A stretch of DNA of 21,257 nucleotides, taken from the IMG/VR virus record IMGVR_UViG_3300037245_000819, positions 1 through 21,257 of that record; one strand, given 5' to 3'. Of the stretch, positions 1-6,300 are shown in pieces. The DNA is from a virus. The position numbers were made by a program, and so were the translations under genes. Positions within the stretch are counted from its first letter, which is position 1, and each line of letters starts with the position of its first letter. Under the pieces are notes generated by a model that had not been told where the DNA came from, did no database searches, and saw only the letters and a program-made list of their open reading frames with translations.

Positions 1-273
1 ACGGTGATCGGGGTCGTTGCTGTCTTTGCAAGTGTCCCGGCAGCTGTACTTATGGCCGTAGCCTTTCTGCTTTACTATCTTGCAGACACGTTGATAGACG
101 GTATTTGTGAGGATGAGGGCTACACGTGTGACATGACCGTTGAAGAGTACGAGGAGTGCATAGACACTGACGTAGTAAAAAAACGATGTGACAACTGTAC
201 GTTTGGTGATGCCTGCTTGACAAAAGCATCTGACCTTTGTACGGATTGGATGGGTGTCAATGCCGAAGATTAA
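1..273 (+). CDS. Small membrane protein with Cys-rich C-terminal domain (possibly 5' partial)
   Basis: The frame is open to the left edge. A GTG at 4 is the first visible start, but the gene could begin upstream. Numbering from that GTG, residues 3-27 form a hydrophobic segment that looks like one membrane anchor. The rest is acidic and has seven cysteines (35, 42, 52, 62, 65, 71, 79), including a C-x2-C-x5-C motif at 62-71. The same spacing occurs twice in the 342-aa protein encoded at 1981-3009, so the two may share a small metal- or disulphide-stabilised module. The next gene starts 14 nt before this one's stop codon. No family was recognised. An anchored Cys-rich domain could sit on either side of the membrane, and the sequence does not say which. 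Confidence 0.7.
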   Translation, partial: TVIGVVAVFASVPAAVLMAVAFLLYYLADTLIDGICEDEGYTCDMTVEEYEECIDTDVVKKRCDNCTFGDACLTKASDLCTDWMGVNAED

Positions 274-820
274 AAAATCGACGTGCAAGATATGCAAACG
301 TAAGTACGAACCGAGGTTCGACACCAAGGTCGTCACTGCCGTTGTCTGTTCCTGTGCCTGTGCTGTTAAATATTATGAGTACCTTAAGGGCAGCATGAAG
401 GGCAGGGTACCACGGCACGTTGCAAAGGACGTGGCCAAGATGGTCGGCCGTCGGTCCATGGCTGAGGTGCAGTTTGATGCTAACTTTATTGAGGGCAAGC
501 CAATCGATGCCCTGTATGAGGCCGAGATGTTCGAGTACCCAGTGCAAGAGACCCGTAAGTATACACCAGACTGGGTGATTAAACGACCACGGTCAAACCG
601 GAAGCTGTTATACATAGAGTATAAGGGAGTGCTTGACAAGATCAGTCGAAAGAAAATGAAGCTGGTTAAGAAGGCACACCCTAAGCTTGACATCCGGATT
701 GTCTTTCAGAATGCCAGCAACAAGATCTACCGTGGGTCAAAGACCACGTATGCCAAGTGGGCAGACCAGCATGGTTTCATCTGGGCAGACAACGTGCTCC
801 CAGCCGAGTGGTTAAGATAG
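260..820 (+). CDS. Zinc-finger / T7 endonuclease I-like Holliday junction resolvase
   Basis: A predicted structure-specific nuclease that would resolve branched phage DNA. Counting from the GTG at 254 (the ATG at 260 is residue 3), residues 11-36 hold CxxC then CxCxC (C11, C14, C32, C34, C36), reminiscent of the zinc finger in lambda NinG-type proteins. Residues about 66-188 match T7 endonuclease I (Phage_endo_I family). The RSMAE, YTPD and IEYKG motifs supply E71, D106, E122 and K124, equivalent to T7 E20, D55, E65 and K67, and the E-to-D spacing of 35 is the same. The C-terminal stretch HPKLDIRIVF...YRGS...PAEW also aligns with T7. I prefer the ATG at 260, which overlaps the previous gene by 14 nt. 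T7's enzyme lacks the N-terminal finger, so the fusion is unusual. The nuclease call is firm; the finger's role is inferred. Confidence 0.9.
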   Translation: MPKIKKSTCKICKRKYEPRFDTKVVTAVVCSCACAVKYYEYLKGSMKGRVPRHVAKDVAKMVGRRSMAEVQFDANFIEGKPIDALYEAEMFEYPVQETRKYTPDWVIKRPRSNRKLLYIEYKGVLDKISRKKMKLVKKAHPKLDIRIVFQNASNKIYRGSKTTYAKWADQHGFIWADNVLPAEWLR

Positions 821-1047
821 TGGATCTCACTGGTGAGCAGGTGCCATACATAATAGGTATACCATCGGTTAAGGCCTGGGTTCTTGGAGTGGTTGCAGAA
901 AACTATGTCCTCAAGCAGGAGTACATGACACAGGACGAGAGGGGGAAGTGGGTACATGTCGAAAAAGAATACTACCGTAGCAAAAGATTCATCGACGACT
1001 ACTGGCTTGATCATACCGGCACCGTGCCGGGCAATGACGACGACTGA
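820..1047 (+). CDS. Hypothetical protein, 75 aa
   Basis: No family was recognised. The product is a small, mixed-charge, soluble protein with many aromatic residues (motifs such as KEYYRSKRFIDDYW) and an acidic end. The start is uncertain. GTG at 820 overlaps the last base of the preceding stop codon (TAGTG) and has a partial Shine-Dalgarno sequence (GAGTGG at 806-811). In-frame GTG codons at 808 and 841 are alternatives. Translation is probably coupled to the resolvase gene upstream. The following gene overlaps its 3' end by 14 nt. Its place in a string of overlapping short plus-strand genes suggests an accessory function. Confidence 0.6.
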   Translation: MDLTGEQVPYIIGIPSVKAWVLGVVAENYVLKQEYMTQDERGKWVHVEKEYYRSKRFIDDYWLDHTGTVPGNDDD

Positions 1048-1183
1048 GTATGCCGTGTTCATAGATCAGATACTGAAAGAGGATGGCAACCTTGATTGTG
1101 TACCTCAGGGTTGTTTCTTCTTTATATTCAACGGTGGATTTAACTATTTAATATGGAGGGAACCAAGATATGCCAAAGAGTAA
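1034..1183 (+). CDS. Hypothetical small protein, 49 aa
   Basis: A short protein with two cysteines close together (DCVPQGC) and an aromatic, hydrophobic middle (FFFIFNGGFNYLIW) that may be membrane-active or a packed core. ATG at 1034 is chosen because it gives the same 14-nt overlap with the preceding gene as is seen at 260-273 and 1170-1183. An upstream in-frame ATG at 956 has a better-looking purine-rich leader (AGGGGG at about 939-945) and would add 26 Ser/Thr-rich residues, but it would overlap the previous gene by 92 nt. No homologue was recognised. The function is unknown. Confidence 0.5.
   Translation: MTTTEYAVFIDQILKEDGNLDCVPQGCFFFIFNGGFNYLIWREPRYAKE
1155..1160 (+). promoter_or_regulatory. 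Shine-Dalgarno for the 59-aa gene
   Basis: GGAGGG lies 9 nt before the ATG at 1170, inside the end of the preceding gene. It is the strongest ribosome binding site of the small-gene cluster and is the main support for the short gene that follows. Confidence 0.75.
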
Positions 1184-1349
1184 GTACCCCGTGCTGTATG
1201 TACAGAACTTTACATCCAATGGTGGTGTACACCTGGATGCCTATGAAATAGAACACCGGAGAGTATTTGTTGGCACAGAGAAGTTGACAGATATCCTTGA
1301 TGAACTTTATAAACTAAGGGAATTAGTGGAGGAAAACAATGAACGGTAA
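1170..1349 (+). CDS. Hypothetical protein, 59 aa
   Basis: A short gene that is easily missed by length cut-offs. It begins MPKSKYPVLYVQNF and ends with a charged helix (KLTDILDELYKLRELVEENNER). The strong ribosome binding site at 1155-1160 and the overlaps on both sides (14 nt with the gene before, 11 nt with the gene after) support it as real. The N-terminal half looks like a small beta-rich fold and the C-terminal part like an amphipathic helix suited to dimerisation. This is inference from composition only. No family was recognised. Confidence 0.75.
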   Translation: MPKSKYPVLYVQNFTSNGGVHLDAYEIEHRRVFVGTEKLTDILDELYKLRELVEENNER

Positions 1350-1623
1350 ACGAGCAAAGAAATTAAGACAGGTGGCACTACATTATATTCTGACCGTGAT
1401 GAAGGTCAGTGCCGGGGACGGCAAGGATACATATAACCAGGCCATGAACCGTATCGACTGGGCACCACATCTGGATGCCGACGGTTTCCCCATGAAAGAT
1501 CCGGATGGTACACCCTTAATGAAGCCCGATAAGTTTCCTGGCACCCTCACCAACGGGTGGAAGTGGAGGACATTATACCGATCACTTAAACAACAGTGGA
1601 AACGTGGGCCAAAGGGTGGATGA
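1339..1623 (+). CDS. Hypothetical basic protein, 94 aa
   Basis: It starts at an ATG preceded by GGAGG (1328-1332) inside the previous gene. The N-terminus is basic (MNGKRAKKLRQVA) and the C-terminus is again basic (WKWRTLYRSLKQQWKRGPKGG). The middle is Pro/Asp-rich (PHLDADGFPMKDPDGTPLMKPDKFPG). Small phage proteins with a K/R-rich 'GKxxKxLRxxA' start and an 'LKxxWKR'-like end are common in phage genomes, but I know of no established function. The charge pattern would suit binding nucleic acid. It overlaps the following gene by 20 nt. Confidence 0.75.
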   Translation: MNGKRAKKLRQVALHYILTVMKVSAGDGKDTYNQAMNRIDWAPHLDADGFPMKDPDGTPLMKPDKFPGTLTNGWKWRTLYRSLKQQWKRGPKGG

Positions 1624-1984
1624 CAAACAAACCGTTGTCAAACACGTTGCCAGCTGGCTCAAGAAAGATTGGGTAGTCAACGAGATAGAACAGCTTAGGC
1701 AGGATGCTGAGGAGGCACACGTGACAACGTGCACTCAAGAGGCTAAGGCCGACAAGTGGTATGGTGCCTACGAAAGAAAGAATGATCAATTCAACAGGCT
1801 CAAGGAACACTTTGACTCCAAGATCTCACAGACTAATGCTGGCTTGAAAAATAAGTGCATGATACTTCTTGACCTGATAGAGGAGTATGATAGAGCACTC
1901 ACTGCCCAGGCAGCATATGGTGGTGTCAAGATAACCACAACTAAAATAAATGAACTAAGACAACGAGGAGGATTTTCTGTATGA
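1604..1984 (+). CDS. Hypothetical coiled-coil protein, 126 aa
   Basis: The start is GTG at 1604 with GGA at 1597-1599 upstream; GTG at 1616 is a possible alternative. The protein is highly charged and mostly helical by composition. Residues about 25-75 look like a coiled coil rich in E, K, Q and A, and the C-terminal part carries a second helix (ILLDLIEEYDRALTAQ). No enzymatic motif or known family was seen. Its stop overlaps the start of the DUF5664 gene in an ATGA arrangement (1981-1984), which implies coupled translation. Confidence 0.7.
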   Translation: MGQRVDDKQTVVKHVASWLKKDWVVNEIEQLRQDAEEAHVTTCTQEAKADKWYGAYERKNDQFNRLKEHFDSKISQTNAGLKNKCMILLDLIEEYDRALTAQAAYGGVKITTTKINELRQRGGFSV

Positions 1985-3009
1985 GCACAAAAGATGACAA
2001 GGTAATGAGAAGCTTCGACACCGGAGCAACACGTGACACGGCCGATGGAAAGCTTGACATGGAAGGTTTCACCCACCCGATGGTGGAGAAACAGTTTGCC
2101 AAGTACATGAACATGAACCGGCTGCAGTCCGACGGCAACCTAAGGGCCAGTGACAACTGGCAGAAGGGTATCCCCATTGATGCCTACATGAAATCTCTTC
2201 GACGGCACCACGACGATGTGTGGCTGGAGCATAGGGGTTTTGACACTGAGGCTGGGTTGGTGGCAGCACTGTGTGGTATCATCTTTAATGCCAAAGGGTA
2301 TCTGTTGGAGCACTTGAAGAGAATGGACTGGGAACTGAAAGACTTTGACGGTGACGAGCCTACCCCTGAGATGAAGGAACGACAGGCAAAATTAAATGAG
2401 GAGCCGTTTCCGGAGGCTGGACAGAAGTTGCTTGAGTATACCGGTGACCAGACTGAGATCGATTGCACGACACAGCCGTGTCGTGAGTGTAATGAGGCTG
2501 GCATCTGTGAGGTTGCCCCGATTGAGTTTATCGACACCGAGATACCGTCCAACGTTCTTCGGTTAGAGAATCTTCAAGGGGACGAGTCCATCAACGATGC
2601 AATGAAGGTGCACGACGATGCCGTTATGGAACCTGTAATCAAAAAGTTGAGAGCCTGGTGTGAGGAGATTAACGAGGTGTTGGAGACCGTGCCCGAGTTG
2701 CCCACATGTTTCAGGTGTGACAACGAGTGCATAGACTGCCGGGACGAACCTGAGTGTACCACACACCCGTGTAATGAGTGTGACTTCACAGACGAGTGTG
2801 GGGATCTGCATGAGGAAGACAGTCGTTTGGATGAAGACGACAAAGATAGGATGGATGTCGAGGAGGGGGGACTTGGTGCAGAGGCATGCTGTGGTTGTAT
2901 GAGCCTGGACAAGACCTGGAACATGTGGCCCTGCTGTGAGTGTCGTGTTAACCCGTTCATTGACGACACGTTCAAGCACAACTATTTTACTGAACTAATT
3001 GGGAGATAA
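1981..3009 (+). CDS. DUF5664-type (dATP/dGTP diphosphohydrolase N-terminal-like) protein with acidic Cys-rich tail
   Basis: Residues 9-115 match the DUF5664 signature: RSFDTGATRDTADGKLDMEG, then RLQSDGNLRASDNWQKGIP and a helix with ALCGIIFNAKGYLLE. The family includes phage MazZ-like enzymes that hydrolyse dGTP or dATP, known from 2-aminoadenine (Z-genome) phages, but it is also common in ordinary phages. Substrate and activity are inferred. Residues 155-342 are unusual: strongly acidic with 19 cysteines. C162-C176 and C259-C273 are two copies of CTT(Q/H)PCxECx5C. The end (303-321) has CCxC...PCCEC, a ribbon-like pattern often seen at phage protein C-termini. A very good ribosome binding site (GAGGAGGA, 1965-1972) precedes the ATG. 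The tail may bind zinc. Confidence 0.85.
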   Translation: MSTKDDKVMRSFDTGATRDTADGKLDMEGFTHPMVEKQFAKYMNMNRLQSDGNLRASDNWQKGIPIDAYMKSLRRHHDDVWLEHRGFDTEAGLVAALCGIIFNAKGYLLEHLKRMDWELKDFDGDEPTPEMKERQAKLNEEPFPEAGQKLLEYTGDQTEIDCTTQPCRECNEAGICEVAPIEFIDTEIPSNVLRLENLQGDESINDAMKVHDDAVMEPVIKKLRAWCEEINEVLETVPELPTCFRCDNECIDCRDEPECTTHPCNECDFTDECGDLHEEDSRLDEDDKDRMDVEEGGLGAEACCGCMSLDKTWNMWPCCECRVNPFIDDTFKHNYFTELIGR

Positions 3010-3013
3010 TTAA

Positions 3014-3118
3014 ATGACCAACATAATACTTGCATTTCAGAACATGACACCTGAGGAGATCACCGTGGTAATTATCGTGGGATGTCTGAGTTTCATCCTT
3101 GGTGTAGCACTCAGTTAA
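3014..3118 (+). CDS. Single-span membrane peptide, 34 aa
   Basis: A very short open frame starting at ATG 3014, 8 nt after GGGAG (3001-3005). The last 18 or so residues (VVIIVGCLSFILGVALS) form one hydrophobic helix; the start is polar with an acidic pair (MTPEEIT). It is the last gene before the terminator. Placement, ribosome binding site and a clean membrane segment argue that it is translated. Small membrane peptides of this kind can act as holin partners or membrane-protein inhibitors, but nothing specific can be assigned. Confidence 0.6.
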   Translation: MTNIILAFQNMTPEEITVVIIVGCLSFILGVALS

Positions 3119-3130
3119 TTGTACCAAAAG

Positions 3131-3169
3131 AAAAAGCCCCTTGGGATATAATCCCTTGGGGCTTTTTTT
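3131..3169. terminator. Bidirectional Rho-independent terminator between convergent operons
   Basis: The arms AAAAAGCCCCTTGGGAT (3131-3147) and ATCCCTTGGGGCTTTTT (3151-3167) pair around a 3-nt loop. There are ten outer pairs and five inner pairs separated by a TT/TT internal loop. A T-run follows on the plus strand (3163-3169), and the A-rich left side (3126-3135) gives a U-run on the minus strand, so it should stop transcription from both sides. Confidence 0.9.
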
Positions 3170-3177
3170 GTTTGTAG

Positions 3178-3387
3178 TTAGCTGATGAAGAGTTTCCATA
3201 TGCCTGTGACCAGTGCACCAAAGGAAGGGACGGCTACTGCCATGCCCTTCCAGAATTTATGTGCTGACTCAAGCTTAGTGAGTCTCGTGTGAGCATCAGC
3301 TTTCATGAGTGCTTCGACTTGGACTTCCGTCCTGGTTACAACTCGGATGATCTTGTCGAGTTTATCTTCTGTTGTGATATCTGCCAT
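3178..3387 (-). CDS. Small C-terminally anchored protein, holin / XhlA-like
   Basis: A 69-aa protein at the end of the structural operon. Residues 1-42 are polar with heptad-like spacing (DKLDKIIRVVTRTEVQVEALMKADAHTRL), and residues about 45-68 form one membrane helix ending in WKLFIS. The layout of a short amphipathic coil followed by a single C-terminal span resembles XhlA-type lysis accessory proteins and small holins. Position after the ejection genes also fits a lysis role, but no diagnostic residue proves it. The ATG lies 6 nt after the preceding stop, and the purines GGAGAGA at the end of that gene probably serve as the ribosome binding site. The terminator follows within 10 nt. Confidence 0.65.
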   Translation of the reverse strand: MADITTEDKLDKIIRVVTRTEVQVEALMKADAHTRLTKLESAHKFWKGMAVAVPSFGALVTGIWKLFIS

Positions 3388-3393
3388 GGGGGC

Positions 3394-6300
3394 TTATCTC
3401 TCCATTACCTTAACGAATTTCTGATAGACCTTCTCCTTCTTCTCCTTCTTTCTCTGGAGTTTCCGTTCCTGGCTATCTGTCAATCCTTTGTCCGTCTCAG
3501 CTATTGCTTGAAGTTTTTTAATCTCCTTGTTAAGTGGACGGAGTTGCATCTTGGCAAAACCTATTCGTGCCTTCTTCTTGTTGAACCCATCATACCTTTT
3601 GATATCCTTTCGTGCTTCAAGGATCATATGATTGTCCCGTACAAGCTGAGCATCCTTAAGGTTTGTCTCAAGTTTATTTATTTCAGAGTTGATCTTATCG
3701 TACTTCTGCTCGGCCATCGATTCACGACGTGTGTCTCGGATGTCCATACCACCTGCTCTCATTAGAGAGCTGAGTGCATTTGATTCACCCTGCAGGGCCT
3801 GGAGTGCCTCACTACTAAAGATCGGTAGTGACTGTCTGACGTTGTATCCAAACAGTGCAACAAGACTGCTTACTCCTTCCATCCCTTCTGGTTCCTCAGA
3901 GAATTGATTGGGCTGAGTGAATGCTCCACCCTGCTCAATCATCTCGGGTACCGTATTAAACCTGGCACCCTTCCAGTCCGTTCCAGTCATCAGTGTGTCA
4001 ACAATCCGTAAAGCAGGGGACTGCTTATGCTTGATCAAAGACTTGGGTATAATAAACCCTGTCTCTGTGAACTCACCAAGCTTAAGTATATCCTTGAAGT
4101 GTCCGACAACAGACAGCAGTGCACGTTTGTCCGGATCAACCATACCAAACTTCCGGTAGATCGGGTCCATGTTAACGGACATCCACTTGCCCTTATGCCA
4201 GTTCTTCCAAGACAACTGCTCATCGATCATTTCTCTCCAGTCCTGCCAGTCGTCGTCGTCACCAAACAAACTGAGTACGGCAACGTTAGCCAGGGCTGCA
4301 CTCATCATACCACGGAGTGCTATCCCTTTCCAGAACTTACGATAAACCTTATCCATTCCAGGTGGTGCTGGGTTGTCAGCTATGATCTTATTGAACGTCT
4401 TGTTGAATCCTGGTATCATACCAAAGACAGTTCTCCAGTTCGACTCTGTCCAGTCAGGAGCAAGAGAGAACAGCTGGGCCACCCGTTGAAGATCAGGGTT
4501 CCTACCCATCCTGCTTAGGTGAAGACCACCGAAGTCAGCATTAATAAGACGTGCTATCTTCTGTGCCTCGATCTGCATTTCTTCCTCAGTCAAGCCACGT
4601 TGATCCCCACTCTTTTTAAGAGCCTTCTCTTTCTTCTTTATGGCAATGGTTAACTCAATGGCAGCAGACTCAGCCTTGAGGCCTGCAAACAACTGACCAA
4701 ACAATCCAGTAGTCATCTGCCGTCTCCACCTTCGAGCACCCTGCCAACCGGCCAGTGCCATACGAGCACCAGGTGTCTTTCGTTTTTCAATCCACTCCTC
4801 AACGAAGCTGTCCATAATAGCTGCTTCGTCCCAGTCCTGTGTCCTACCTAAAGTCAACCCCTCACGTACAAGGAAGTCAACTACCGGGCCAAGGTGTTTA
4901 TAGTTAGGGTCCGAAAACCCTTCCTGTTGATCAATCTTTGCAAGCCCACGTCTGTAAGCTTTAATCGGATTGAGCTTCACACCCTTGTCAACACCAATCA
5001 CGTACGATCTCATACCAGCAAGGTGATGGTACATAGACACGGACAGGATTGTACTTTTGATTATAGCATTAAGCTTTCTGACACCCCTAACTATTGGTAT
5101 CTCCCAAAACTTATGTGCTGCCCTGTCACCAATCTTGTTTACAACCTTGGCTAAATCTGGCCTGGCAAAGACCTTGTATCCAGGCCGGGCAAAGCCCCGG
5201 TCTGTTAACTGAATGTAACCATCCGGTGGGTGGAACCCTTCCTCAATCTCAACCACGACTCCGTCACCGGTGTCGTTTACAAGTGAGTCCATATACTCCA
5301 CAAACCTACGGTTGGCAAAGGTGTAACCTATCTCTGTGCCGTAGGCCTGCAGGTTTGCAAGCACACCGTCGGTACGTAGTGACATGCCTGCTTCCCACCC
5401 ATCTATGATACTATCAAAGGATCTCTGCTTCCCCGAGTCAGGGGTCAACTTAAATCCCGTAGTACCTGCTCCACTCCAACTGACCATTGCATCTTTCAAT
5501 TTCTTGGGCATGTTCCACATACGTTTGACGTAGTTGTCAACGTGGGAGTCAATGATATTATGCTCCTGGGCAAATTGAAAGAAGTCCTCGTAGTACGGAC
5601 GGACGTTACTGTCCACCCATGCCACCTCTTCTTCACTAAGGTTCAGCATCCGTTCCACTATGTCCAACTTCTGGGACTCTCCTGCTGTCAGAGTCTTTGC
5701 CTTAAGCTTAGCAATAAGCTTCTTAGCAAAGGCCTCAGCCTTTGATCTGTTGTCACCGGTTCCACTGTCTATGTACAGGTTCATTGCTTTCTGCAACAGC
5801 TCCGTATCAATGGTGTTCATAAGTCTGCCCGATCCCACACGTAGCAAACGTGTGACACGTGCCTTCCTACCACCAAACTTCTCAAGGAACTCCTGCTCAA
5901 GCTGTGCTGTGAACCTATCTATATTCAGTGCACTTTGATCTCTCCAGTTGTGGATCTTACCGGTTGTTGATAGACTGTCGTTTGCTGTTTTCAAGAACTC
6001 AGCATCCTGGTCTACCGTACTCATCTTGTCTATCTGGTCAAGGTTGGCCTTGGCATCCCTGGAAAACCTTACGACCCTGGAGTAAGCACCTGAGAAACCG
6101 GCCAGGTTATCTCGGATTAGATTAAACTTCACCTTACCCTTGTCGTTCGAGAACAACTTAAGTGCAGTGTCAGATAATTTCATCTCAAGACCAGCATCAA
6201 CCCTCTCAAATCCAAAGGTGTCCTGGTACCACTGGGCCATCTCCTCATTAGCTGCAACTAAACTCCTTCCACCGGCAACGATTGCATTACCCATACGAGC

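Noticed and set aside
956-1033. Longer N-terminus (ATG at 956) for the 49-aa protein
   Set aside because: It has a plausible purine-rich leader, but that leader is coding sequence of the previous gene, the overlap would be 92 nt, and the 14-nt junction geometry at 1034 repeats at two other places. Not fully excluded.
2563-2981. Minus-strand open frames opposite the DUF5664 gene
   Set aside because: They are antisense frames of a Cys- and Asp-rich coding sequence; no start signals, and the opposite strand has a recognised domain with a strong ribosome binding site.
3426-3475. Pyrimidine-rich tract (CTTCTCCTTCTT pattern) as a possible regulatory repeat
   Set aside because: It is the coding sequence of the Lys/Glu-rich C-terminal coiled coil of the giant protein on the minus strand.
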